From Acidobacteriota bacterium (GTDB taxonomy: Bacteria; Acidobacteriota; Vicinamibacteria; Vicinamibacterales; UBA2999): DNA of 37,701 nt. Below, piece after piece: positions 1 through 9,555 of the stretch. Below the pieces are notes generated by a model, which was not told where the DNA came from, did no database searches, and saw only the letters and a list, made by a program, of their open reading frames with translations. Numbering within the stretch: position 1 is the first letter of the stretch; each line of letters starts with the position of its first letter. Position numbers and translations under genes: made by a program. The stretch is taken from contig JAUSDY010000167.1 in NCBI GenBank assembly GCA_030650395.1, positions 1-37,701 on the forward strand, read 5' to 3'.

Positions 1-2302
1 CCGGCGCGTGGTGCCCATGCGAACCCGCCGCCGGATCCTTCTCGTAGGCAGCCAGCGTCGTCTCCCGCACGATTGGCCGCCGGCCGCCGCCAGCCGGCGC
101 GAGATGGGCGGGCACGGAAAGAGAATGGTGCGACTGGGTGACAGCCAGCGGGCGCCGCCGCCCGGTCCGGGTGACCCGCACCGGCGCACCGCTGTAGCGC
201 AGCACGCCGCCCGACAGCGTGGCCAGCGGCGCCGCGTTCTTGCCCACCCGCCCGTCTTCTCCCACGGTCGGCCGCGCCTCGAGCCATCGCGGCCCCACGG
301 TGGCGAAGCGGTCGGTGCCCATCCTCCCGTAGCCCAGCGCGATGGCGACCACGCCGTCGTGCTGGCCGGGCTGCACGTAGACGGGCAGCTCGATGGCGCG
401 GGCCGGCCCTGCCTCAGCGCTCGTCTCGACCCGGACTACGTCGCCCTCGGCCGCGCCGATCGCCACGGCGGTGGCCGGCGACAGGCACGCGTAGTTGTCC
501 CAGGTGGCCTTGGTGATCGGGTCCGGCAGCTCATGCAGCCAGGGATTGTGGGCGCCGCGGCCGTCGAGCATCCCGACCTTGGGATAAAGCACCAAGGCCA
601 AGGTGCCGTCAGTCGCGGGCGGAGCGACAGATGCGGCCGGCCCTGGCGCGACTGGCACGAATGCGCGAGCCGCTGGTGCGGCCGGTGTCACCTCGACGAA
701 GCCATCGTGCACGGCGCGGTCCCAGAACGCGTCGAACGTCAGGCCTGTCATGGCGCGGGGATGCACCGCCTGCCGCCAATTCTCTCGCAGCAACTCGTAG
801 GCCCCTCTCGGGGTACCGGACCATGCGGCCAGCGACTCGATCAGGGGCCGCGTGCCACCAAGGGGCTGGACCAGGGGTTGCGTCACACAGACGACGCCGG
901 CCACGGGTTCGGCATCTCCCCACGACTCGAGGTAGTGCCGGTCTGGACATACAAAACGCGCGACGCTCGACGTCTCGTCGACATGGTCCCCAAGGCTCAC
1001 GACGAGCGGCACCTTCTTGAGCTGCGCCGCCAGCGCCTCGCCCTCTGGCAGCTCGTACACGGGGTTGACGCCGGCGATAAACAGCGCCGACACCGAGCCC
1101 GAAGAGAGTTCGCCGAGCAGCGTCTGCAACTCGTCCAGGTTCCCCCCGCCCTGGAACGACGGCCTGTCCAAGTCGATCGTCCCGCCGTAGGCGCCGAGCG
1201 TGTGGTTGAGCGTGTTGCAGGCCACCTGGAGGCCGACGTCTTCGCTACCGCACACCACCAGGCTCTTGTCGCGGGCGGTCCACAACCGCCCGGCCACCTC
1301 GTCGAGAATCTCGGACGCGACAGGCGGCGGGCCCAGCGGCCCAACCGCGGAGGCCGTGCCAGCCAGACGCGCCACGCGGTCCGTCAGATGCGCCAGCACC
1401 AGACCGGCTTCGGCCGGCGCCACGACGACGCGCCGGTCGGCCTTGGCGCCTGTGAGCGACATCCGCGACTCGAACTGGGCGTGATACGACAGCTGCGCCG
1501 GCCCGCCGTCCAGCGCGCGCCCGACCCGGTACCCGGCCGTGTATTCCACCGGCGAGATCCACGTGCCCAGGAAGTCCGCGTCAACGCTGACGATGACCTC
1601 GGCGCGGTCGAACCGGAAGCGGGGCAGCACGCGGGCACCGTGCGTCCGCTGATGGGCGTCAAGCACCGCCGACACCGACAGCGCGTCGTAGGTCATGTGC
1701 CGCGCGTCGGCAAAGGTCCGCAGGAACGTCCCGATTCCCGCTTGGCTCGTCGGGCTCGTGATGGTGCCGGTAAGCAGGCGGACGGCTCCGCCCTGGCGGC
1801 GGATCTCCTCGAGCGCCTGGAGTATGGCGCGATCGGCATCGCCCCAGGAGGTGCGCTGGCCATCGCGCGTGGGCGCGTCGAGCCGCCGGCTGTCGTACAG
1901 GCCGAGGATCGACGCCTGCCCGACCGCGCAGAGGCCGCCGCGCGAGATCGGATGGTCGGGGTTGCCCTCGAGCTTGATGGGGCGCCCGTCGCGGCTCTTC
2001 ACGATCAGGCCGCAGCCGGCACTGCAGCCAGCGCAGGTCGAGGCATAGAACGACGCCCGGCCCGGCGTGACCGACTCGGGCTGCACGAGGAACGGGATCG
2101 CCTGTTCCACCGGTGCTCGCGAGCAGCTCGAGAGCGCCGCGCCGGCCACACCGAACCCCGCCGCCACGAGAAAGCCGCGGCGGTTCGTGCGCCAGTCGCC
2201 GGCGGCGGGCACGTCGAAAAACTCCGCCGTGGGCCCCAGGTCGGGGGCGCCATCGCGTTGCTCGAGACTCGCCCAGTAGCGCTTCGTTTCTTGCTGCGAC
2301 AT
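1..2302 (-). CDS. actB: ActB-like molybdopterin oxidoreductase-family subunit of alternative complex III (3' end outside window)
   Basis: Large periplasm-facing iron-sulfur subunit of alternative complex III (ACIII), which oxidises quinol and passes electrons to cytochrome c or a partner oxidase. Reading starts at ATG 2302 and stays open to the left edge, so about 767 residues are visible and the C-terminal ferredoxin-like part expected of ActB lies outside. A Tat-type twin arginine (RRGF, residues 41-44) is followed by a hydrophobic stretch. Cys90, Cys93, Cys97 and Cys125 match the N-terminal cluster motif of the molybdopterin oxidoreductase superfamily. The visible part ends in an AYEKDP-type segment that I associate with ActB just before its Fe-S domain. 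ActB is known to have the fold but no molybdenum cofactor. actA lies 64 bp upstream on the same strand, which supports the call. The rest of the act operon should lie to the left. Confidence 0.85.
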   Translation of the reverse strand, partial: MSQQETKRYWASLEQRDGAPDLGPTAEFFDVPAAGDWRTNRRGFLVAAGFGVAGAALSSCSRAPVEQAIPFLVQPESVTPGRASFYASTCAGCSAGCGLIVKSRDGRPIKLEGNPDHPISRGGLCAVGQASILGLYDSRRLDAPTRDGQRTSWGDADRAILQALEEIRRQGGAVRLLTGTITSPTSQAGIGTFLRTFADARHMTYDALSVSAVLDAHQRTHGARVLPRFRFDRAEVIVSVDADFLGTWISPVEYTAGYRVGRALDGGPAQLSYHAQFESRMSLTGAKADRRVVVAPAEAGLVLAHLTDRVARLAGTASAVGPLGPPPVASEILDEVAGRLWTARDKSLVVCGSEDVGLQVACNTLNHTLGAYGGTIDLDRPSFQGGGNLDELQTLLGELSSGSVSALFIAGVNPVYELPEGEALAAQLKKVPLVVSLGDHVDETSSVARFVCPDRHYLESWGDAEPVAGVVCVTQPLVQPLGGTRPLIESLAAWSGTPRGAYELLRENWRQAVHPRAMTGLTFDAFWDRAVHDGFVEVTPAAPAARAFVPVAPGPAASVAPPATDGTLALVLYPKVGMLDGRGAHNPWLHELPDPITKATWDNYACLSPATAVAIGAAEGDVVRVETSAEAGPARAIELPVYVQPGQHDGVVAIALGYGRMGTDRFATVGPRWLEARPTVGEDGRVGKNAAPLATLSGGVLRYSGAPVRVTRTGRRRPLAVTQSHHSLSVPAHLAPAGGGRRPIVRETTLAAYEKDPAAGSHGHHAP

Positions 2303-2366
2303 CACCGGTCCATCCTGTCCACTGGGCCCCTCGGGGGCGGCCCGTCCGCGGACGCCTCCGTCAACA

Positions 2367-3023
2367 TCAGTAATGGCACGTAACACAGTCGATCGACGCG
2401 TACACCGATCTGCCCGCCACTCCCGTCTGGTTGACCTGGCGGTGGCAGTTCACGCACCAACCCATCGACAGCGTCTCCACCTGGCGCACCCGCTCCATCG
2501 TTTCCACCGGGCCGTGGCACTGCTGGCACGTCACCCCGGATGCGACGTGGCCGCGATGGTCGAAATACACAAAGTCCGGCACGTTGTGGATCTTGGTCCA
2601 CCGGATCGGCGCCGGCTGCCGGCCGGCGATCGGCTGCATCCCGTCGGGGTTGACGGCCAGAGCGTCGTAGAGCTTCCGCAACTCCGGCGACACGATCAGG
2701 CGCGGCTTCCGGTTCTCCTTCTTGGCGACATCGTCCTCTTCACGCACGCTGCCAAACGGCGCCGTGACGAACCGGTGGCAGTTCACGCACGTCCCGACCG
2801 CGGGAATGCCCGCGTGCCGGCTCTTCTCGGCGCCCGAGTGGCAGTAGAGGCACTGCACCTGCAGTTCTCCCGCGTGCAGCCGGTGCGAGAAGGCCATCGG
2901 CTGCGCCGGCTCGTAGCCCTGATGGTTGCCGGGAATCCTGATCGCGCCGAGCCGCGTCGCGAGCAGCGTGGCGCCCAGCACCGCGCCGACGAGCAGCACA
3001 ATGGTCACAATGCGTCCGTTCAT
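2367..3023 (-). CDS. actA: ActA pentahaem cytochrome c subunit of alternative complex III
   Basis: Membrane-anchored multihaem cytochrome c subunit of ACIII, 218 residues from ATG 3023. An N-terminal hydrophobic helix (about residues 5-23) is followed by five CxxCH haem motifs: Cys58-His62, Cys79-His83, Cys166-His170, Cys190-His194 and Cys213-His217. The segments around HAGELQVQCLYCHSG, SRHAGIP and VETLSMGWCVNCH are characteristic of ActA, and five haems is the usual number. An upstream in-frame start at 3068 would add 15 residues before the membrane helix. I prefer 3023 because the helix then sits at the N-terminus. It follows narI by about 100 bp on the same strand and precedes actB, so it probably forms part of one long transcript with the nitrate reductase genes. 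Confidence 0.9.
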   Translation of the reverse strand: MNGRIVTIVLLVGAVLGATLLATRLGAIRIPGNHQGYEPAQPMAFSHRLHAGELQVQCLYCHSGAEKSRHAGIPAVGTCVNCHRFVTAPFGSVREEDDVAKKENRKPRLIVSPELRKLYDALAVNPDGMQPIAGRQPAPIRWTKIHNVPDFVYFDHRGHVASGVTCQQCHGPVETMERVRQVETLSMGWCVNCHRQVNQTGVAGRSVYASIDCVTCHY

Positions 3024-3125
3024 GGCAACACCCGCAGGTCGTTCGCGCTCAGCATGGGATGGCCGCACCTTTTCTCGCGTAATACCACCAGTTCACAATG
3101 ACGTGCGGTTTCTCTCGCGACCGGG

Positions 3126-3821
3126 TCAGATCGGCTGTCGCGACGGACGCCGGTACCACCGCACGACCTGGGGCCGCCGCCAGAGGTACGGGTTGGGCAC
3201 CACCAGGATGTGCACGAGCCGGCTGAAGGGAAACACGCCGATCAGCACGAACGCGTTGACGATGTGCAGCTTCACGAGGAACGGCATGGCCGTGAGGAAG
3301 CTGAAAGCCGGGTTGAAGGTCAGCAGGGACAGCAGGTACGGTGTCGCCGCGGCCGCGAACCAGGACGACCCCCACGGGTGAAGGATGGCCACGAGCACAC
3401 CGGTGACCACCTGCAACATGAGCAGTGTGTATACCGTCCAGTCCATCCGGCTGGTGACGATCTTCACCTTGGGCTCGCCCAGGCGCCGCACGGTGATCGC
3501 CACGAGCCCCACGAGAGTGAGCAGGCCGGCGGCGAGCGCGGAGGCTTCGAGGATGTAGAGCCGGAGCGGCTGGCCGTTCCACAGCAGGATGCCGCGCGGC
3601 ACCAGAAACGCCACGATGTGCCCGGCGAGGACCGTGAGGATGCCGTAGTGGAACGGCACGAGTGCCCAGAAGTGGAAGCGGTTCTCGAGAAACTGCGACG
3701 AGTAGCTCGAATACGAGAACGGCCGGTTCCAGTACCGCCCAACCGTGCCCAGCAAGAACACCACGAGGGCGACATAGGGCAGAATCGCGAACAGCAGCAG
3801 GTCGAGGGCGGTGCTAGACAT
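3126..3821 (-). CDS. narI: Respiratory nitrate reductase gamma subunit NarI (cytochrome b)
   Basis: Dihaem b membrane subunit that oxidises quinol on the periplasmic side and passes electrons to NarH. It has 231 residues from ATG 3821, about the usual NarI length, and five predicted hydrophobic helices. The four haem-ligand histidines expected from E. coli NarI are in place: His58 and His68 (FHYGILTVLAGH) and His186 and His204 (KLHIV...FPFSRLVHI). I chose 3821 because GGAG lies about 9 bases upstream and the start overlaps the narJ stop by 8 bases. An in-frame ATG at 3845 is possible but lacks a good ribosome site. It is the last gene of the canonical narGHJI block before actA. Confidence 0.95.
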   Translation of the reverse strand: MSSTALDLLLFAILPYVALVVFLLGTVGRYWNRPFSYSSYSSQFLENRFHFWALVPFHYGILTVLAGHIVAFLVPRGILLWNGQPLRLYILEASALAAGLLTLVGLVAITVRRLGEPKVKIVTSRMDWTVYTLLMLQVVTGVLVAILHPWGSSWFAAAATPYLLSLLTFNPAFSFLTAMPFLVKLHIVNAFVLIGVFPFSRLVHILVVPNPYLWRRPQVVRWYRRPSRQPI

Positions 3822-4359
3822 GGGGTGCGTCTCCGGCGGTGGCATGCGCGAATCCTGAAACCGCGGCGTGAATGGATCTCACTACGTGCTCGTACGGGGT
3901 TCCCCGGCCGTCGAGCCCACCCAGGATTTTCTCCACGGCCGGGACCACGGAGGCGCCGGCGAGTTCCGCGGCGGCGTCGGCCGGCATCCGGGCCAGTAGT
4001 TGCAGAACATGAGGCAGGTGATCGGGGAGGTCGACACCCTCCTCGATACTGTGCGCCGCGAGCGCCTCGCGCATCCGCACGAGGAAGTCACCGCGGTCGT
4101 AATTCTCGCCGTACAGGTGCCAGCCGATGTCCAGGCTGCACTTGGGGTCGAAGTCGAACGCGCCGGTGAAGCGTTCCTGCATCACCTCGATCGTCTCGCC
4201 CTCCATGGTCGCCGCGAACCGCCGCAACTCGTCCGCGGCCGCGGGCGCGGCCCACGCGCCGGCGGCGCCGCACTCTGTCAGGAGCGCGGGCGTCGTCGCA
4301 TCCGGGTAGGTGAGGGCACGCGCCAGCAGTGACAGTAGAGCCGGATCTCGGGACATCAT
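3814..4359 (-). CDS. narJ: Nitrate reductase assembly chaperone NarJ
   Basis: Cytoplasmic TorD/DmsD/NarJ-family chaperone needed for molybdenum cofactor insertion into NarG and for docking of NarGH to NarI. It has 181 residues, slightly shorter than E. coli NarJ, and carries the family pattern YPD near the N-terminus, an all-helical composition, and the conserved DIGWHLYGENYDRGDFL and DHLPHVLQLL segments. Its ATG (4359) overlaps the narH stop in an ATGA arrangement, so translation is probably coupled. A second Met follows immediately at 4356 and cannot be excluded as the start. The position between narH and narI matches the classical operon order. Confidence 0.92.
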   Translation of the reverse strand: MMSRDPALLSLLARALTYPDATTPALLTECGAAGAWAAPAAADELRRFAATMEGETIEVMQERFTGAFDFDPKCSLDIGWHLYGENYDRGDFLVRMREALAAHSIEEGVDLPDHLPHVLQLLARMPADAAAELAGASVVPAVEKILGGLDGRGTPYEHVVRSIHAAVSGFAHATAGDAPHV

Positions 4360-5867
4360 TCCCCCCGCTTTGGCCGGGCGATAAACCCGAAGCCGGCGCC
4401 CTGCTTGTGCTCCATCGGGTCCTCGAGCATCTCGATGGCTTCCTCGCGATGGGCCGGCGGGATGACGAAGCGGTCATCGAACGTGCAGAGCGAGGTGAGC
4501 CGGTAGATGGCGTCGGCCTCCTCGGGCGTGCAGTCAGCCTCGCGCAGCATCCGCTCCGCGGTCGCCGCGTCGACGTCGCCCACCGTCAGCATGCGCCGGT
4601 ACCAGCGGACGGCCTTCTGCTTCCGCAACGCGTAGCGCACCGGTCCCTCGTTTCCCGCGCCAAAGAGATTGGCCAGGAACTTCATCGGCACGCGCGCCTG
4701 CTCGATGTCGTGGAAGAGGTCGTCGGATACGCCGTCGACCGTACCGCCCCGGTCGCCCGTGCCGCCCGTGCGCTGAGCCATCACCGGCGCCATCGGCGGC
4801 ACGTAGAACAGCATCGGCATCGTGCGGTACTCGATGTGCGGCGGCAGCGCCATCTTCCAGACCTTGACGAACTGGTACACGGGCGACTTCTGCGCCGACT
4901 CGATCACCGACTCGTGCACGCCGCTCTCGCGCGCCGCCGCAATCACCGCCGGGTCGTTGGGATCCAGGATGAGCGACCGCTGGGCTTCGACCAGATCCTC
5001 GAGGTTGCTCTTGGCGGCCTCCTCGATCCGGGAGGCGTCGTAGAGGAGCACGCCGAGATAGCGGATGCGGCCGACGCACGAGTGGAAGCACGCGGGCGCC
5101 TGGCCGGTCTCGAGGCGCGGGAAGCACAGGATGCACTTCTCCGACTTGCCGGTGGACCAGTTGTAGTAGACCTTCTTGTACGGGCACGCCGCGATGCACG
5201 ACCGCCATCCCCGGCACCGCGTCTGGTCGAGCAGCACGATGCCATCCTCGCCGCGCTTGTACAGCGCGCCCGACGGGCACGCCGCCACACACGACGGGTT
5301 CAGGCAGTGGTTGCAGATGCGCGGAAAGTAGAAGAAGACCAGGCGCTCGATCGCCGACAACTGGCCCTTCTGTTCGTCGGTGAGCCCCTCGAGGTTCGGG
5401 TCGTTCTCGGCGTAGACGGTCGACCCGCCGAGGTCGTCGTCCCAGTTGGGACCCGCCTTGATGTCGAGATACTTGCCGGTGACCATCGAAATGGGGATGG
5501 CCGTCGGCTGGTCCTGTCCCTCCGGCGCGTTGAACAGGTGCTGGTAGTCGTAGGTCCAGGGCTCGTAGTAGTCGTCCATGCTCGGCTGGTGTGGGTGGTG
5601 AAAGATGTTGGTCACCACCCGGGCCTTGTCGGTCGACTTCAGCCGCAGGTCGCCGCCCTCGGTGCGCGTCCACCCGCCGCTGTACTTGTCCTGGTTCTCC
5701 CACTGCGTCGGGAAGCCGGTGCCGGGCTTGGTCTCGACGTTGTTCCACCACATGTACTCGGTGCCCTTGCGATCGGTCCAGATGTTCTTGCACGCGATGC
5801 TGCAGGTGTGGCAGCCGATGCACTTGTCGAGATGAAACACCATCGCTATCTGCGAACGAACCTCCAC
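4356..5867 (-). CDS. narH: Respiratory nitrate reductase beta subunit NarH
   Basis: Electron-transfer subunit with four iron-sulfur clusters linking NarI haems to NarG. It has 503 residues from a GTG start at 5867, preceded by AGGAG with a 6-base spacer. Ligand groups are Cys16/19/22/26, Cys185/188/193/197, Cys218/Trp221/Cys224/Cys228 and Cys245/248/260/264. Trp221 replaces a cysteine as in canonical NarH, where that site holds a [3Fe-4S] cluster. Length and the conserved MWWNNVETKPGTGFP segment are typical. It lies 43 bp downstream of narG and overlaps narJ by 4 bases. Confidence 0.96.
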   Translation of the reverse strand: MEVRSQIAMVFHLDKCIGCHTCSIACKNIWTDRKGTEYMWWNNVETKPGTGFPTQWENQDKYSGGWTRTEGGDLRLKSTDKARVVTNIFHHPHQPSMDDYYEPWTYDYQHLFNAPEGQDQPTAIPISMVTGKYLDIKAGPNWDDDLGGSTVYAENDPNLEGLTDEQKGQLSAIERLVFFYFPRICNHCLNPSCVAACPSGALYKRGEDGIVLLDQTRCRGWRSCIAACPYKKVYYNWSTGKSEKCILCFPRLETGQAPACFHSCVGRIRYLGVLLYDASRIEEAAKSNLEDLVEAQRSLILDPNDPAVIAAARESGVHESVIESAQKSPVYQFVKVWKMALPPHIEYRTMPMLFYVPPMAPVMAQRTGGTGDRGGTVDGVSDDLFHDIEQARVPMKFLANLFGAGNEGPVRYALRKQKAVRWYRRMLTVGDVDAATAERMLREADCTPEEADAIYRLTSLCTFDDRFVIPPAHREEAIEMLEDPMEHKQGAGFGFIARPKRGE

Positions 5868-5910
5868 GGCGTGCTCCTTTCGCCTTCCGCCTACGCGCTC
5901 AACGCTGCGA

Positions 5911-8900
5911 TCACCACTTTAGGTCCGGGAGCTTCCGCACCAGGATGTGCGTGTCGCGGTTGCTCCCGACCGGCCCCCAGTAGTTGAAGTGGAACGTGAA
6001 CTGCCCGTACCCGCCGACCATCATGCTCGGCTTCAGCCGCGTGCGAGTCAGGCTGTTGTGGCCGCCGGCCCGGCGATAGTTGCGCAGCGGAGACTTCGGC
6101 ACTGAGAACGTCCGCTCGGGCGAGTGGTATTGAATGCACACGCCGGGCGGGATGCGGGCGCTCACCACCGCCCGCGTGACCACGACGCCGTGGTCGTTGT
6201 AGACCTCCACCCAGTCGTTGTCCTTGACGCCGATCTCGGCCGCGTCGTGGTCGTTAATCCAGAACGGCTCCACCCCCCGCGACAGCGTCGTCATCCGCTG
6301 GTTGTCGCCGAAGGTCGAGTGGATGTGCCACTTGCCGTGCGGCGTGAGGTAGTTGAGCATCTTCGACAGCCCCACCTCCTTCTGGAAGCGGAGGTCGGCG
6401 TACTGCGTGGGCAGCGGCTTCGGCTTGTAGGTCGGCAGGTGCTCGCCGAACTGCAGGTAGCCCGGGTGGTCGAGATAGAAGTGCTGGCGCCCGGTCAGCG
6501 TCCGCCACGGCACCAGCGCCTCGACGTTGTAGGTGAACGGCGAGTACGCCCGTCCGTTGGCGGTCAGCCCCGACCACATCGGGCTGTTGATGAACCGGCG
6601 CGGCTGCGACTGGATGTCCTTGTAGCTGGTCCGGAAGCCGCGATCCTTCTCCACCAGGTGCGCCAGCGGCAGGCCGACCCGCGCTTCCATGTTTTTGTAG
6701 GAGCGATAGGCCAGCTCGCCGTTGGTCACCGAGGCGAACTTGAGAATGGTGTTGCAGACGTCCTCGTCAGCGGCCAGCGACGGGTAGCGCTTGTCGCCCC
6801 AGTGAACCGTGGGTCCAGACGCGAGCGACTCGTCGTAGAGGTCGTCGATCGCGTAGTGGGTGCCATGCGCGCCGATCCCTTTCTCGCGCGCCAGCGGGCC
6901 GAACGAGCAGAACTGGTTGTACAGGTTGCTGTAGTCGCGCGACACCACCTGCAGGACCGGCATCGTCCGGCCCGGCTCGGCGTCAATCTCGCCCGTGATC
7001 CAGTCCTTCATGGCAGGCTGGGCGATCTCGGCGTCGGTGTCGTGCGCGAGCGGCGTCGCCACGATATCCTTCACCGGGCCCGGGAAGTGCTTCGGCGCCA
7101 TGTCCGAGAAGGTCTTCGCTAACAACTTGAAGATCTGCCAGTCGCTCTTCGACTCCCAACAGGGTGGCACGGCGGGCGACAGGGGGTGGATGAAGCTGTG
7201 CAGGTCGGTGGAGTTGAGGTCGGCCTTCTCGTAGAAGGTCGCCGTCGGCAGGACGATGTCCGAGTAGAGCGCGGAGGTGTCCATCCGGAAGTTGATGTCG
7301 ACGACCAGGTCCATCTTTCCCTGCGGCGCCGTCTCGTGCCACACGACTTCCTTCACCGAATCGGCCGCAAGATCCTCCGCTACCTTGTTGGTATGCGTGC
7401 CCAGGTAGTGGTGCAGGAAGTACTCGTGCCCCTTCGCGCTGGACATCAGCGCGTTGCCGCGCCAGATGAACCAGACCCTGGGCCAGTTCTCGGGGGCGTC
7501 CGGATCCTCCACCGAGAAGCGCAGCTTGCGCGCCTTGAGCTGGTCGACGACGTACTTGACGACCTTGTCGTTGGTGGCGGCGCCGGCGGCCTCTGCTTCC
7601 TTCACCAGCTCGATCGGATTCTTGTTGAACTGCGGATAGAAAGGCAGCCAGCCGTTGCGGACGGCCTTCACCTGCACGTCCATGGTGTGGCCCTGCGCGA
7701 TCGAGCCAGGCGGCTGGTCAGGCGGGACGGTGTGATAGTCGGTGAACGACTTCTCGTATCGCCACTGGTCGGAGTTGACGTAGTGCCAGCTCGGCGCGTT
7801 CTGCAGGCGCGAGGCGGGAATCCAGTCCTTGCCCATGGCGATCGACGACCACGACTCGCCGGGCGCGAGCTTCTCCTGACCCACGTAGTGCGCCAGGCCG
7901 CCGCCGTTCACGCCGACGCACCCGCAGAACATCAGCGCGTTGATCCCGGCGCGATACATCAGGTTGCCGTGGTACCAGTGGTTGATCCCGGCGCCGATGA
8001 TGATGATGTTCTTGCCCTTCGTGTGCTCGGCGGTGGATCCCCATTCACGCGCGAAGCGCAGCAGCGTGTCGCGCCCCATGCCGGTGTACTTCTCCGACCA
8101 GGCCGGCGTGTAAGGGGTGTCGTCGTCGTAACTGGTCGGGTAATCGCCCGGCAGACCGCGGGGCACGCCGTACTGCGCCATCAGCACGTCGTAGATCGTG
8201 GCCACCCGCACCGTCGTGCCATCGGCGAGCGTGAGGCGCCGCACCGGTACGCCGCGCACGATCGTCCGGCCCTGACCAAAATCGTCCAACCGGGCCTGCA
8301 CGACCTCGTCGGCGTCATGCAACAGCGTCAGCGCCGGTGCGATGTCGCTGCCGTCGACGCCGTCCTTGAGCAGCAGGTTCCACTTCCCCTTGTCCTGCTT
8401 GGCCCAGCGGAACCCCACGCTGCCCATCGGCATCTTGGGCCGGCGCGCCGCCTCGTCCCACATCAGGAACTGCCAGTCGCCGTTCTCGACGCCCGTGTAG
8501 CCGTTCACGCGGTTGGCGCGCAGCAGTTGCCCCGGCCGGTACTGGCCGTCGGCCTTCGGCTCGAGCTCCACGAGCAGCGGCGAGTCGGTGTAGCGCTTGC
8601 AGTAGTCGATGAAGTAGGGCACCTGCCGATCGTGGTGGAACTCCTTGAGCAGCACGTGGTTGACCGCCATCCACCAGGCGCCGTCCTGCCCGGCGTTGAT
8701 CGGCACCCACTCGTCGGCGTACTTGGCCACCTGGTTGAAGTCGGGCGCGAACACCCACATCTTCGTGCCATTGTGGCGCGCCTCGGCCGCGAAGTGGCAG
8801 TCGGGCGTGCGGGTCATGTTGAGGTTCGACCCCATCACGGCCAGCATCTTGGCGTTGTACCAGTCCGCCGACTCGTGGACGTCGGTCTGCTCGCCCCACG

Positions 8901-9555
8901 TCTCGGGCGAAGCCACCGGCAGGTCGCAGTACCAGTCGTAGAAGGACAGCGAGAGGCCCCCGAGCAACTGCAGGAACCGAGAGCCCGCGGCGTAGCTGAT
9001 CATCGACATGGCCGGAATCGGCGAGAAGCCCGCGATGCGGTCGGGCCCGTGCGTCTTCGCGGTGTACAGCAGCGAGGCGCTGATGAGTTCCAGCACGGTG
9101 TCCCAGTCCGCACGGCGGAAACCGCCCTTGCCGCGCGCGCGCTGCCAGCGCTGCCGGGCCTCCGGATTCTCGACGAGCGACCGCCACGCGTCGACGGGGT
9201 CTTCGTGCGCCGCGCGCGCCTCTTTCCACAGGTCCAGCAGCGCCCCGCGCGCGTAGGGATACTTCACGCGCAGGGGGCTGTAGAGGTACCACGAATAGGA
9301 AATGCCGCGCTGGCACCCCCGCGGCTCGTACGGCGGCAGCCCCGACTCGAGCAGCGGGTAGTCGAGCGCCTGCATCTCCCACGTGACGATGCCGTTCTTG
9401 ACGTAGATCTGCCAGCTGCAGCCGCCCGTGCAGTTCACGCCGTGCGTGCTGCGAACGATCTTGTCGTGTTGCCAACGGTTGCGGTAGAACTCCTCCCACT
9501 TGCGCAGGCCGGCGTTGGTCTCGTCCTTGATCCAGGTGATCTCCCCGTTTTTCAT
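5911..9555 (-). CDS. narG: Respiratory nitrate reductase catalytic alpha subunit NarG
   Basis: Catalytic molybdenum subunit reducing nitrate to nitrite. It has 1214 residues, close to the usual length. His38, Cys42, Cys46 and Cys81 form the FS0 [4Fe-4S] site (HxxxCxxxC...C). The [14 protein letters not shown] segment (about 221-234) contains the Asp that ligates molybdenum in the NarG family. There is no twin-arginine leader: the N-terminus begins directly before the [18 protein letters not shown] block. This points to the standard cytoplasm-facing NarG rather than an exported type. Its ATG overlaps the stop of the upstream dihaem cytochrome gene as ATGA, so the cytochrome and narG are translationally coupled. 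Confidence 0.97.
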   Translation of the reverse strand: MKNGEITWIKDETNAGLRKWEEFYRNRWQHDKIVRSTHGVNCTGGCSWQIYVKNGIVTWEMQALDYPLLESGLPPYEPRGCQRGISYSWYLYSPLRVKYPYARGALLDLWKEARAAHEDPVDAWRSLVENPEARQRWQRARGKGGFRRADWDTVLELISASLLYTAKTHGPDRIAGFSPIPAMSMISYAAGSRFLQLLGGLSLSFYDWYCDLPVASPETWGEQTDVHESADWYNAKMLAVMGSNLNMTRTPDCHFAAEARHNGTKMWVFAPDFNQVAKYADEWVPINAGQDGAWWMAVNHVLLKEFHHDRQVPYFIDYCKRYTDSPLLVELEPKADGQYRPGQLLRANRVNGYTGVENGDWQFLMWDEAARRPKMPMGSVGFRWAKQDKGKWNLLLKDGVDGSDIAPALTLLHDADEVVQARLDDFGQGRTIVRGVPVRRLTLADGTTVRVATIYDVLMAQYGVPRGLPGDYPTSYDDDTPYTPAWSEKYTGMGRDTLLRFAREWGSTAEHTKGKNIIIIGAGINHWYHGNLMYRAGINALMFCGCVGVNGGGLAHYVGQEKLAPGESWSSIAMGKDWIPASRLQNAPSWHYVNSDQWRYEKSFTDYHTVPPDQPPGSIAQGHTMDVQVKAVRNGWLPFYPQFNKNPIELVKEAEAAGAATNDKVVKYVVDQLKARKLRFSVEDPDAPENWPRVWFIWRGNALMSSAKGHEYFLHHYLGTHTNKVAEDLAADSVKEVVWHETAPQGKMDLVVDINFRMDTSALYSDIVLPTATFYEKADLNSTDLHSFIHPLSPAVPPCWESKSDWQIFKLLAKTFSDMAPKHFPGPVKDIVATPLAHDTDAEIAQPAMKDWITGEIDAEPGRTMPVLQVVSRDYSNLYNQFCSFGPLAREKGIGAHGTHYAIDDLYDESLASGPTVHWGDKRYPSLAADEDVCNTILKFASVTNGELAYRSYKNMEARVGLPLAHLVEKDRGFRTSYKDIQSQPRRFINSPMWSGLTANGRAYSPFTYNVEALVPWRTLTGRQHFYLDHPGYLQFGEHLPTYKPKPLPTQYADLRFQKEVGLSKMLNYLTPHGKWHIHSTFGDNQRMTTLSRGVEPFWINDHDAAEIGVKDNDWVEVYNDHGVVVTRAVVSARIPPGVCIQYHSPERTFSVPKSPLRNYRRAGGHNSLTRTRLKPSMMVGGYGQFTFHFNYWGPVGSNRDTHILVRKLPDLKW

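Noticed and set aside
8-2383. A 791-codon open frame on the plus strand
   Set aside because: It is codon-aligned antisense to actB. Its product is Arg/His/Pro-rich without any domain, while the opposite strand shows a clear Tat signal and Cys motif. High GC makes such long antisense frames common.
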